Positions 27,987 to 36,800 of a stretch of 64,000 nt of DNA are shown piece by piece. The DNA is from Cobetia marina. GTDB taxonomy: Bacteria > Pseudomonadota > Gammaproteobacteria > Pseudomonadales > Halomonadaceae. A program made the translations under genes and the position numbers. Where the stretch lies: assembly GCF_001720485.1 (NCBI RefSeq), contig NZ_CP017114.1:1550001-1614000 (forward strand), in the 5' to 3' direction. The notes below the pieces were generated by a model that was not told the DNA's origin, did no database searches, and saw nothing but the letters and a program-made list of their open reading frames with translations. How positions within the stretch are numbered: position 1 is the stretch's first letter; each line of letters begins with the position of its first letter.

Positions 27987-28637
27987 ATGCAAGACAAGCT
28001 CAAGATCGACATCGTCTCCGACGTGATGTGCCCGTGGTGCGTGATCGGCTACAAGCGCCTCGAGAGCGCCATTCAGTCACTCGGCCTGGAAGATAGCGTC
28101 GAGATCGAATGGCAGCCCTTCGAGCTGAATCCGGACATGCCGGCACACGGCGAGAATCTGCGCGCCCATATCGAGCGCAAGTACAACACCACGCCCAAGG
28201 CCAGTGCCGAAGCACGTCGCAATCTGACCGCTCTGGCAGCCGAGGAAGGCCTGGTCTTCAATTTCTTCGACGACATGCGCATGGTGAATACCCTCGAGCT
28301 CCACGTCCTGCTCGAGTACGCCGCCGAACAGGGCATGCAGCATGACCTGATGATGCAGTTCTACGCCGACTACTTCACCTTGCAGAAGGACATGTCGGAC
28401 CGCGCCGTGATGGCGGACTCTCTGGCTGCGGTCGGGCTGGATGCCACCGAAGGGCTGGCACAGCTGGACGACCCGGAGGCCCTCCAGCAGGTAAGGGCTC
28501 GCGAAGCCCATTGGCAGCAGATGGGCATCTCCAGCGTGCCGACCTTCGTCTTCAATCGTCGCAGCGCCTTGAACGGCGCCCAGCCTAAAGAGGTGTTCGA
28601 GCAGGTGTTGAGCGAACTTTCGGGAGATCAGGCTTGA
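27987..28637 (+). CDS. DsbA-family oxidoreductase (FrnE-like)
   Basis: 216-residue cytoplasmic thioredoxin-fold protein of the FrnE/2-hydroxychromene-2-carboxylate isomerase-like DsbA group. The CPWC active site is near residue 15 (DVMCPWCVIGYKRLE), with WQPFELNPDMP and the cis-Pro region GISSVPTFVFNRR. No signal peptide. AGGAG lies six bases before the ATG at 27987. Substrates unknown; relatives act in oxidative stress or polyketide tailoring. A near-duplicate of its terminator lies 3.4 kb away. Confidence 0.88.
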   Translation: MQDKLKIDIVSDVMCPWCVIGYKRLESAIQSLGLEDSVEIEWQPFELNPDMPAHGENLRAHIERKYNTTPKASAEARRNLTALAAEEGLVFNFFDDMRMVNTLELHVLLEYAAEQGMQHDLMMQFYADYFTLQKDMSDRAVMADSLAAVGLDATEGLAQLDDPEALQQVRAREAHWQQMGISSVPTFVFNRRSALNGAQPKEVFEQVLSELSGDQA

Positions 28638-28685
28638 GCCTCACCGATTGAGGCACTGATTTTCGGTAATGACGATCCCGTGACA

Positions 28686-28722
28686 AAAACGCGGCCCCGC
28701 TGAAGAGCAGGGCCGCGTTTTT
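28686..28722 (+). terminator. Intrinsic terminator after dsbA-family gene (copy 1 of duplicated element)
   Basis: AAAACGCGGCCC pairs with GGGCCGCGTTTT, followed by TTTCG. The 47-base stretch 28690-28736 recurs at 32127-32173, differing at five positions, four of them in the loop. Confidence 0.9.
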
Positions 28723-28769
28723 CGTTCCGGGGTGTGTCAATCACTCAGCAGAGTTCAGACACACTACCT

Positions 28770-29153
28770 TCAGGCACGCTTGGGCGGGTTGTTGCCACGG
28801 CGACCGCCGGAGGGATTGCTGGTCGTGCTCGGCAGATTCGGCACTTTCGGAGCCGGGGCTTTGCGTGCAGGGGCTTTAGGCGCCGGAGATTGCGCCTTCT
28901 TGGGCGGGTTGTTGCCACGGCGACCGCCGGAGGGATTGCCGGTCGTGCTCGGTCCGTTCGGCACTTTCGGAGCCGGGGCTTTGTGCGCAGGGGCTTTAGG
29001 CGCCGGAGATTGAGCCTTCTTGGGCGGGTTGTTGCCACGGCGACCGCCGGAGGGGTTGCCAGTCGTGCTCGGTCTGTTGGGCACTTTCGGAGCCGGGGCT
29101 TTGCGTGCAGGGGCCTTGGATGCTGGAGCGTGAGTCTTGGTCGTATTTTTCAT
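28770..29153 (-). CDS. Lys/Ala/Pro-rich protein with three 40-residue repeats
   Basis: 127 residues, unrecognised. After a short leader (MKNTTKTHAPASK) come three near-identical repeats of about 40 residues built from KAPAPKVPN, PSTTGNPSGGRRGNNPPK and KAQSPAPKAPA. The protein is strongly basic, predicted disordered, and lacks a signal peptide or hydrophobic segment. I start at the ATG at 29153; the upstream frame to 29339 overlaps the neighbouring gene. Composition recalls histone H1-like or nucleic-acid-binding tails, but function is unknown. Last gene of the minus-strand island. Confidence 0.6.
   Translation of the reverse strand: MKNTTKTHAPASKAPARKAPAPKVPNRPSTTGNPSGGRRGNNPPKKAQSPAPKAPAHKAPAPKVPNGPSTTGNPSGGRRGNNPPKKAQSPAPKAPARKAPAPKVPNLPSTTSNPSGGRRGNNPPKRA
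28781..29140. repeat. Three tandem 120-bp direct repeats
   Basis: The motif TGGGCGGGTTGTTGCCACGG begins at 28781, 28901 and 29021, exactly 120 bases apart. Units 1 and 2 are nearly identical; unit 3 degenerates near 29120. The repeats encode the 40-residue units of the Lys/Ala/Pro-rich protein and preserve frame. Confidence 0.92.
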
Positions 29154-29211
29154 TGTCTTGGATCTCTTTGTATCGATTGTTTGAAATAGTTTTGAGTAGG
29201 CTGCCGGTCTA

Positions 29212-29721
29212 TTACTTACAAGCCCCAGGGCCCCCGCGACAGGCGCATGCGGATGGGACGTGACACTTATGGTCGCCACCACAACGCATCGCCTGTGATT
29301 CAGTGCCGCCACCCGGGTAGGCGCCAAAGTGTTTTTCATACAGCGCTACCGTCTGTGCAAAGGCATCCTTCAATTGCTGGTAGTCGTCTTCACCGTAGAT
29401 ACCGAAGTAGGGGTAGTGGTCAATGAAGCGACCGAATACCTGGTGGCAGTCTTCGCGGTAAGCACGTGTGTCCAGGATGTGTGCATGCCATAAGGCATCG
29501 ACCTCCTTGCTGGGCACGAGCGAGACAGCAGGATAGAAGGCCTTGAGTGACAGGAAGCGGCGATACTCACGCTCCGCCTTGTCCCAGGCTTCCACCGACA
29601 TTTCGGCTTCGCTGGAGGCCGTGTACTTGTGCTTCAGACGAGCAAGGTCGAGACGGCTGACATTGATGTCCAGTCCGTGACGATCCACGCGGGGTTGGTT
29701 CAGAGAAACGATGGCATTCAT
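29212..29721 (-). CDS. Glycine-rich-domain-like protein with Cys-rich tail
   Basis: 169 residues. The core (KLKHKYT... then VPSKEVDALWHAHILDTRAY, FGRFIDHYPYFGIYGEDD) matches the GRDP-like family, small bacterial proteins of unknown role with a WHxHIL...Y motif. The tail after residue 145 is Gly-rich with six cysteines (RCGGDHKCHVPSACACRGGPGACK region), suggestive of metal binding or modification. I prefer the ATG at 29721: it overlaps the preceding stop as ATGA and has AGGAG at correct spacing. An ATG six bases upstream is alternative. Confidence 0.65.
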   Translation of the reverse strand: MNAIVSLNQPRVDRHGLDINVSRLDLARLKHKYTASSEAEMSVEAWDKAEREYRRFLSLKAFYPAVSLVPSKEVDALWHAHILDTRAYREDCHQVFGRFIDHYPYFGIYGEDDYQQLKDAFAQTVALYEKHFGAYPGGGTESQAMRCGGDHKCHVPSACACRGGPGACK

Positions 29722-30029
29722 GAGCATGACTCCTGTGAGGGGTGATTGCAGAACTTGATGTCCCGCCTTCGTTTCATCTCACGGTCGAAACTCTGACGAC
29801 TGATCAGGGCGCAGGGCTCATAGCCATTGGCAGTCAGCTGGTAAAGCAGACGCCAGGCATGCCCGATCTTGAAGCGCAGATAGCCCTTGCGGCAGCGCAG
29901 GCGTTTTCCGCCAAGTGATCGGTAGGGCGTGCCATTGGCCATGGCGTGATCAATCTGGATGGCCTTGGACTGGTAGCAGCGGCTGACCTCATGGGGACAG
30001 CGGGCGAGGATGGTATCGATGGTTGGCAT
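29718..30029 (-). CDS. Small basic ParE/RelE-toxin-like protein
   Basis: 103 residues, basic, with LRFKIGHAWRLLYQLTANGY and LISRQSFDREMKRR, a pattern reminiscent of ParE/RelE-fold toxins (a beta-hairpin with conserved Arg then an aliphatic strand). Four cysteines and a Cys-containing tail are atypical. No antitoxin-like gene adjoins it, and it is coupled to the downstream GRDP-like gene by a four-base overlap. The toxin idea is tentative. Confidence 0.5.
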   Translation of the reverse strand: MPTIDTILARCPHEVSRCYQSKAIQIDHAMANGTPYRSLGGKRLRCRKGYLRFKIGHAWRLLYQLTANGYEPCALISRQSFDREMKRRRDIKFCNHPSQESCS

Positions 30030-30091
30030 GACTGGCTCCGTCTTGGTTGACGAAACCAGTATTTATTTGTGGATTCCACAACACGCATGCT

Positions 30092-30868
30092 TCAACAATC
30101 TTTTTTGCGGAAGGTGTCCAGCAGTGCGTCGAAGGAGGAAGCGTCCTTGTATTGACGGAGGATCAGGCCACGATACTTCACCAGCATCTCGTTGTCCGTC
30201 TTCAGCTGGCATGCCTGTTGGTAGGCCTCCTGAAGATCTCCCCTGAAGTAGGCGGCCATCATGCTGTCCCCCTGGGAGAGGGCCGCTGTCTGAGCGGCCA
30301 GTCCCTTGAGTACGTTGCCCTGCAGGTGACCGAGGCCCATCTGCGGTAACGCATCGGCAAAGGGGTTGGGCAATTCCTCTGACGTGAGATCGGCATCAGG
30401 CAATCGACTCAGCAAGAGGATCATCTCCTGACGCAACAGGCCAAGTCCTGCCAGTGACTGGCGCTCGAAGAACAGCTCACGTGCCCACTCGACCAGCTCC
30501 TGTCGCCTGGTTTTCTGCTCCAGGAGCTGAATGACGAGCTTTGGCTCACCGAAGATTCCCTGAAGCAGGATGGCATTCCAGAGAAGCGTGATGTCGCCTG
30601 GGTGGATTCGCACCCGGTTCCGGCTGTCACAGCCATGCCCGAGCGGTGTGTAATCCAGGCGCAGGTGTTGCGTCTTGCTGCGGTCGGGTTTGCGACAGAC
30701 ATCGTCCTTGTGCTTGAGAGAAGGACTCAGAGCATTGACCAGTGTCTTGATCGAGTTCAGGAGCTTGCCATGCTGACTGAGGGGCTTGCTCAAGCCTACC
30801 TTGCGGCAGAGCAAGTCCTCGTATACAGACGATATTTCGCGCCAGTTACCCTTGTCAGCTTCGCTCAC
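30092..30868 (-). CDS. Hypothetical cytoplasmic protein
   Basis: 258 residues, unrecognised. Starts at a GTG (30868) with GGAG eight bases upstream, overlapping the preceding gene's stop by 14 bases. The ORF open to 30916 would overlap more and lacks a site. Mostly helical; C-terminal half (about 150-258) contains repeat-like helices (GHLQGNVLKGLAAQTAAL, YFRGDLQEAYQQACQLK). No signal peptide, membrane segment or catalytic motif is apparent. Confidence 0.55.
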   Translation of the reverse strand: MSEADKGNWREISSVYEDLLCRKVGLSKPLSQHGKLLNSIKTLVNALSPSLKHKDDVCRKPDRSKTQHLRLDYTPLGHGCDSRNRVRIHPGDITLLWNAILLQGIFGEPKLVIQLLEQKTRRQELVEWARELFFERQSLAGLGLLRQEMILLLSRLPDADLTSEELPNPFADALPQMGLGHLQGNVLKGLAAQTAALSQGDSMMAAYFRGDLQEAYQQACQLKTDNEMLVKYRGLILRQYKDASSFDALLDTFRKKDC

Positions 30869-31214
30869 AGGAGAACTCCAGCAACTCGTTGACCGAGATG
30901 CGCTCGCTGTAGCCAACCGACATCTCCGCTATCTTCTGAGCCTGAGTGAACCAGTCATGGGAGTAACATCTGTCATGACGACGATACTCATCCAGCACGC
31001 CCATGCAGTAGCCTGCTTGCAGGGCTTCCGAGACACTTGTCGTGACACCTGCCAGCAGGTTCTGTTTATCTCTCTCGGCATAGATTCCCACCAGCTCGTT
31101 GCAGCTCTGGATCAGGCGTTCCGAATGCTTGTTGGCCTGGGCAGGCGTGGCCGAGGTGAATGCCAGCGTCACGAGGAAAGCGATGAAAGAGTATTGACCG
31201 AATGGGGTTTTCAC
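30855..31214 (-). CDS. Small secreted protein, possibly Rap1a/Tai-like
   Basis: 119 residues with a signal peptide (MKTPFGQYSFIAFLVTLAFTSATPAQA). The mature part has four cysteines and the order SCNELVGIY...GYCMGVLDEYRR...WFTQAQKIAEM...NELLEFSC, resembling the disulfide-linked Rap1a/Tai family, some members of which are type VI secretion immunity proteins. The match is weak and no effector is nearby. Its start overlaps the upstream stop by four bases. Confidence 0.55.
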   Translation of the reverse strand: MKTPFGQYSFIAFLVTLAFTSATPAQANKHSERLIQSCNELVGIYAERDKQNLLAGVTTSVSEALQAGYCMGVLDEYRRHDRCYSHDWFTQAQKIAEMSVGYSERISVNELLEFSCERS

Positions 31215-31783
31215 AGTGTGGGCTCCTTGAAAGTATCACTCGTGGCTGAATCAGCCTCATCGGGGGAAAGTGAGGGCTTTTCGTCCTGCTGCTCATCTTT
31301 CGTCGCTGTGCTGCGGAGCGCAGTAGGTGCTGCCAGATAGAGGGCAATCAGCAACGTGGCATAAGTGGCCAGTTTGACGAGCGGATCATCTTCGAGAAGA
31401 TACTGCTTCGGGAGCTCTTCATATTCTGACTGCCAGAGAAATATTTCACACAGGCCAATCACGACCAGTTCCACCACCGTGAGGATTCCCAGAGACACCA
31501 GCAAGCGACTGGCCCCTTTCCAGAAGCCTGTCGAGAAATGCTGGCAGTAATGGACATGACGCCACACCAGCAGGCCTGACAGCACCACGAATGCCCATTC
31601 CAGGAGTGACATGTCAGCCAGGCCCTCACCGTACTCGAAGATGGCGAAAGGGAGTAGAACCACTATCATCAGGCCGGTGAGCCAGAGCAGGAGGGTCTTG
31701 AGGGTATTCAATATCTGACAGAGGATTCGTGAGACCCCATTGTCGATTTTCCCGGTCAGGGAGAGATTTCCAGATTGAGACAT
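31211..31783 (-). CDS. Hypothetical four-helix membrane protein
   Basis: About 190 residues with four hydrophobic segments (TLLLWLTGLMIVVLLPFAIF; LLEWAFVVLSGLLVW; LLVSLGILTVVELVVIGL; LVKLATYATLLIALYLAA) and a charged Asp/Glu/Lys-rich C-terminus. No family recognised. Start uncertain: the frame is open to 31882, and Met codons at 31783 and 31798 both lack a strong ribosome site. First gene of the island operon, coupled to the secreted protein (ATGA). Confidence 0.55.
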   Translation of the reverse strand: MSQSGNLSLTGKIDNGVSRILCQILNTLKTLLLWLTGLMIVVLLPFAIFEYGEGLADMSLLEWAFVVLSGLLVWRHVHYCQHFSTGFWKGASRLLVSLGILTVVELVVIGLCEIFLWQSEYEELPKQYLLEDDPLVKLATYATLLIALYLAAPTALRSTATKDEQQDEKPSLSPDEADSATSDTFKEPTL

Positions 31784-32126
31784 CGTGCATACGTCCATGT
31801 AATCGTTGCATGAGTGTAGATATGACTTCGTGATGCGCTTATCACTTTCATGTCCCTGAAAGTTCTGTATAAAAGATGTCAAGGAACCATGTCAGTCATT
31901 GGCGTGATCATCTCAGCGAGAATATACAGGATACGATAACGAGTTGCGGGATTATTTTGGTTATTGGCCAAGAGTTTAATTTACGAAATACTGATTTATT
32001 TGAATGGAAAATATTGGCATCACCAATTGTCAGGTATCAGGACGATATTGAACGGTGTTTGAAGTGACAGGATCAGATACTCGTTTCGCAATGGCTGTAT
32101 AGAGTGAACGCATACCCCATGACGCA

Positions 32127-32173
32127 CGCGGCCCCGCTTTTCAGCAGGGCCGCGTTTTTCGTTCTGGGGTGTG
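32127..32173 (+). terminator. Second copy of the duplicated terminator
   Basis: CGCGGCCC...GGGCCGCG followed by TTTTTCG, near-identical to 28690-28736 including downstream GGGGTGTG. It points in the plus direction although no supported plus-strand gene precedes it; the minus-strand oxoamine synthase ends 46 bases beyond. It therefore looks like a duplicated boundary of the 28.7-32.1 kb island. Confidence 0.8.
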
Positions 32174-32218
32174 AACTGGCAGAACTGATCCGATCCGTCA
32201 CGTGTGGGCTGACGACCC

Positions 32219-33559
32219 TCAGAGCCCTGCCTTGATGTCGCTCAGCTGCTGGATGAGGATCTCGAGGACGGCGTCCACCTGGGTTTCGGTGTGCTCGCAG
32301 GAGAGGAAGAAGCGCAGACGGGCGCTCTTCTCCGGGACGGCGGGGTGCAGGATGGGCTGGACGTTGAAGCCGGCCTCGAACAGCTGGTTGGAGAGGCGTG
32401 CCGCCACCAGGGAGCTGCCGAGGATGACAGGCACCACCGCGACCCCCAGGCTGTCGCCGACATCCAGCCCCAGCGCACGGGCGCGCGTGAGGAAGTAGCC
32501 GGAGACGGCATGCAGGCGAGCGATGCGCTGTCTGGCATCGTCGCCCTGGAGCAGTTCGAGGATCTTCAGCGACGGGGCGGCGACCTGCGCCGGCATGCCC
32601 ACCGAGTAGAGGAAGCCCGGCGCGAAGTAGCGCAGCATGCTGACCAGTTCCTTGCAGCCGGCGATGTAGCCGCCGCAGCCGGACAGCGTCTTGCTCATCG
32701 TGCCCATCCAGATATCGACGTCACGCGCAGCGATGTCGAAGTGTTCCCTCAGGCCGAGCCCACGCTCCCCGAGCACGCCGAAGGAGTGGGCTTCATCGAC
32801 CATCAGCCAGCAGCGGTACTGTTGCTTGAGGGCGATCAGGCGCGGCAGGTCCGGCACGTCGCCGTCCATGCTGTAGAGGCCTTCGGTGACGATCAGCACG
32901 CGCTCGAACTTGCCGCGCTGACTGCTGAGCAGGGCTTCCAGCGCGTCGGGGTCGTTGTGCGCGAAGGGCATGCGACGAGCGCCGGAGAGCTGGGCGCCGA
33001 CCAGCGAGCTGTTGTGGATCCACTCGTCATGCAGGATGAGGTCCTTCGGGCCGAGCAGATAGCCCAGCGTGGACACGTTGGTGGCATGACCGCTGACGAA
33101 CACCACCGCATCCTCGACCTCGTAGGTGCGCGCCACCGCCGCTTCCAGCTCGCGATGGATCGGACGCTCACCGGAGACGGCGCGTGAGGCCGACACCGAG
33201 GTACCGTAATGGGCCGCCGCCTCGGCCGCGGCCTTGATCACCTCGGGATGACGGGAATAGTCGAGGTAGTTGTAGCTGGCGAAGTTGACCAGCTCGCGCC
33301 CATCGATGCGCGTGGTGGCGCCAGCGCAGCCTTCATGCACGCGGAAGAAGGGCTCCGGCACGCCGAAGGCGGCACCGGCCTGCTGCATCATGCTCAGCTG
33401 CTGATAACCGGGCTGGCGATCGAAGCGCACGAAGTCATCGCTGATCTCCAGTGGGGCGGTTGTCCTGTGCGCGAAGATGTCGTCTTCGGGGCCCTGAGCC
33501 TGTGCGGTGGTGGGGCGGGTACGGCGTGCACGGGCCTTGTCCAGCAACTGCTGTTTCAT
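32219..33559 (-). CDS. Alpha-oxoamine synthase (RkpG-like), PLP-dependent
   Basis: 446-residue fold-type I PLP enzyme of the 8-amino-7-oxononanoate synthase / serine palmitoyltransferase / KBL group, which condenses an amino acid with an acyl thioester. Visible: NFASYNYLDYSRHPEV, SGHATNVSTLGYLL, catalytic MVDEAHSFGVLG, and the PLP lysine in MGTMSKTLSGCGGY (Lys290). An N-terminal extension of about 60 residues precedes the core. I start at ATG 33559; TTG 33598 (AAAGGA upstream) or GTG 33616 would lengthen it. It lies downstream of the PKS, as RkpG does in rhizobial K-antigen loci, so the acyl donor is likely PKS-bound. Amino-acid substrate unknown. Confidence 0.88.
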   Translation of the reverse strand: MKQQLLDKARARRTRPTTAQAQGPEDDIFAHRTTAPLEISDDFVRFDRQPGYQQLSMMQQAGAAFGVPEPFFRVHEGCAGATTRIDGRELVNFASYNYLDYSRHPEVIKAAAEAAAHYGTSVSASRAVSGERPIHRELEAAVARTYEVEDAVVFVSGHATNVSTLGYLLGPKDLILHDEWIHNSSLVGAQLSGARRMPFAHNDPDALEALLSSQRGKFERVLIVTEGLYSMDGDVPDLPRLIALKQQYRCWLMVDEAHSFGVLGERGLGLREHFDIAARDVDIWMGTMSKTLSGCGGYIAGCKELVSMLRYFAPGFLYSVGMPAQVAAPSLKILELLQGDDARQRIARLHAVSGYFLTRARALGLDVGDSLGVAVVPVILGSSLVAARLSNQLFEAGFNVQPILHPAVPEKSARLRFFLSCEHTETQVDAVLEILIQQLSDIKAGL

Positions 33560-33816
33560 GTCACTGGCGGAAGATCCGGGGGTATGACGTGATGCCAAGA
33601 GTCGAATTCCTTTCACGAGGTTGCTGACCCAAAAACGGGCGCGAGAGCCGTGGCTCCCCGCCCGTCGGGTACGTGATGCATGTCGGCGCCGCCGTTGGAG
33701 GCGACGCGAACCTGTGACGATATGACTGGGACGTTACGGCAAGACGGGAGCCGGCGCCAGTCTCGCCTCGCCGTCACCGTCCTGCCGCCTTCGTCCGCGT
33801 CTCATCCTCCCGGCGG

Positions 33817-36800
33817 CTACTTGCTGACCATCTCGCCGCGCTCACCCTGGGGAATGGCATCGCCACCGTGCTGTTTGACCAGCTGCGCCATGGCCTGATC
33901 TTCACTGCTGCTCTCGGCGTCCTCGCCATCGGCCGCGCTCATCTTGTGCATCAGACGCTCTGCCAGACGCCACAGGGTGGCAGCCTCGCTGATCATCATC
34001 ACCGGAATGCTGATGCCCAGACGCGCCTCCACCGCCGTCATCAGCTCGACCCCCATCAGCGAGTCGAAGCCCATGTCATAGACGCTCTTGTTGACGTCGA
34101 TGGCGGCCACGTCGATCAGCAGAATCTTGCTCAGCTCGCCCTTGAGGATCTCGACGATGGCGGTCTGCAACGCCTCACCGCTCAAGCCCGCCAGGGCCGC
34201 GGCGATATCGTCCTGCTGCGCCTGACTGCCGTCATCGTCTCCGGCGCGCCGTGCGATCTCGTCAAAGCGCGGTGTCGCGGCCGTGGGCAGGAAGCGCGCC
34301 AGCGCTCCCCATTCCAGCTCCAGCACGCCCAGCGAGCGACCCGGCTGGCCGAGTGCCAGCGCCTGCTGATCCGAGACGATCATCTCGCCGAGACAGGCCA
34401 GGGCGTGATCCGCCATCAGCGCATCGCCGCCCAGACGATTCTTGAGCGCTTCGCGAGTCTTCTCGTTGCGCGCCAGGAAGCCGGCATCCTCGATCGCGCC
34501 CCAGCGGGCACAGGTGGCTGGCAGGCCACGCGCACGACGACTGGCGGCGAGCCCTTCCAGCCAGTGGTTGGCTGCCACATAGACACTCTGACCGGGATTG
34601 CCGAACAGCGTGGTCGCCGAGGAGTAGAGCACGAAGAAGTCCAGCGCATGCTCGGCACTCAAGCGATCCAGCAGGCGTGCGCCCTCGAGTTTCGGGGTCA
34701 TCACTCGCTGGATGCGCTCGGCGTCCAGGTGACGGATCAGTGCATCGTCGATCACCGCCGCGGCATGGATGATGCCCTTGAGCGGCGCGATGGCATCTTT
34801 CGCCTCACTGGCATCCGCCGACGTGACGAAGCGTGAGAACACGGCCGTGAGCGCCGCTTCATCGGCGACATCGCAGGCCAGCGCATGCACACGCACGCCT
34901 TGTGCCTCGAGACGCGCGACACCTGCCTGTGCCTCGTCACTGGCAGCGCCGGAGCGCCCCAGCAGCACCAGTTCACGCGCGCCTTGTGCGGCCAGCCACT
35001 CGGCGCTGCGCAGCCCGAAGCCCCCGAGACCGCCGGTGACCAGATAGCTGGCCGCCGGGTCGAGGTGCAGCTCGCCGGAGTGCGCCGCCAAGCCGCTGGT
35101 GCTCATGCCAGAAGTCCTGTTGCCGGCGGGAGCAGATTGCGCCTCGCTCAGCGGTGCCGCGAGGGAGCGCTGGGTGACCACCACCTTGCCGATCTGACGG
35201 GCCTGCTGCATGTAGCGGAAGGCTTCCACCACCTGGCTGGCATCGAAGGTGGTGTAGGGCAGCGGCGCGAGGGTGCCATCCTCGAACAGCGCCATCATCT
35301 CGCGGAACAGGCGCGTGGTCAGGCCCGGGCATTCCTTCATCAACTGATCGGAGTCGATACCGAAGTAGCTCAGGTTGTTGCGGAATGGGCGCAGCCCCAT
35401 CGGGGTGTTCTCGTAGAAGTCACGCTTGCCCAGCTCACAGAAGCGCCCGAAGGGCTTGAGCACGCGCAGATTCTGGACGATGGCCTCACCGGCCAGCGAG
35501 TTGAGCACCACGTCGACACCACGTGCATCCACGCTCGGATCGCGCTGCTGGCGGGCGGCGAGGTCGGCCAGGATGTCCTCCGCGAAGCCGTGGCTGCGCG
35601 AGTCATAGACGTTCTCGATGCCCATCAGCGCCAGGAAGTCACGCTTGGCGGGCGAACCGACGGTGGCGAACACCTCGGCGCCCAGCCACTCGGCGATCTG
35701 CAGCGCCGCGATGCCCACCCCCCCGGCAGCCCCGTGAATCAGCACCTTCTCGCCGGCTTCCAGACGCGCCAGATGCTTGAGGGCGTAGTAGACGGTGAAG
35801 AAGGTGGTCGGGATGGTCGCTGCCGCTTCCAGACTGACGCCCTGAGGCACGCGGGCCAGCGCGGTATCCGCGATCACCAGACGGTCGGAGAAGCTGGCGG
35901 GGCCGAAGCCGACCACCCGCTCACCGACCGCGAATTCGGCGTTGTCACCGGCGCGTGTCACCACACCGGAGAACTCGAGCCCCAGGCTCGGGCCGGAGAA
36001 GCCGTGCTCGATGGCTTCATCCGACAGCAGTCCCAGGGTGTACATCACGTCGCGGAAGTTGAGGCCGGTGGCCTCGACACGTACCTCGACGTCACCGCGT
36101 GCCACCTCGGGGAGGTGACGCGGCTGCCACTCGAGATTGCGCAGCTGGCCCGGCTGACTGAAGCCCAGACTCACGCTGCGGCGATCCTTCCTGTCTGTCT
36201 CGCTCTGGCCTGCCGCCGTCTCGTGGGATGCCTGCTCGGCGGTCATCGCAAGCCTTGCCTGTGCAGGGGCTGTCACCTGACGCAGGCGTGTCGCGAAGCG
36301 GGCGCCATTGGCATCCAGCACGACTTCCTGCTCGTGATCCGGGGCTTCGACTTCCTGTACCAGCGCGCTCATCAAGGCTGACGTGCTGACGACGTCGCTT
36401 CCCAGTACCGGCGTGTCCAGCAGGCGGATATCCAGTGCCTGGCTCTCGTTGGTCAGGCTGCGCGCAAAGCCCCAGCTGGCGGCATCGGCAGGCGCCTCGG
36501 TCGTAGTCGCATCCCCTGAGGGCGGCGACTGCCACATGGCGGCTACATCATGCGTGAGCACCCACAAGGTCGGCGCCACCAGACTGTCATCCTGTTCCTG
36601 CGCCGCCTCGAAGGCCTGGGTGATCTCGGTGAGCAGCTGCTGGCGGGCACATTGCCGGGCGTTGGTGGCAGCGGCGTCGCTGGCCTTGGCCGGCAGCGCG
36701 ACCAGATGATCGACGCTCGAGAAGCGAGCGAACAGCGCCTCCGGGGTGTCTTGCGGCGGCAGCGTCACGTGCGCCACCTGATGGCCACGCGCCTCCAGGG

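Noticed and set aside
29718..30029. A complete toxin-antitoxin pair
   Set aside because: The ParE-like protein has no adjacent DNA-binding antitoxin; the coupled neighbour is GRDP-like, so only a toxin-like fold is suggested.
31876..32067. 63-codon plus-strand frame just before the second terminator copy
   Set aside because: No ribosome site or recognisable product; it would explain the orphan terminator, but the evidence is too thin to call a gene.
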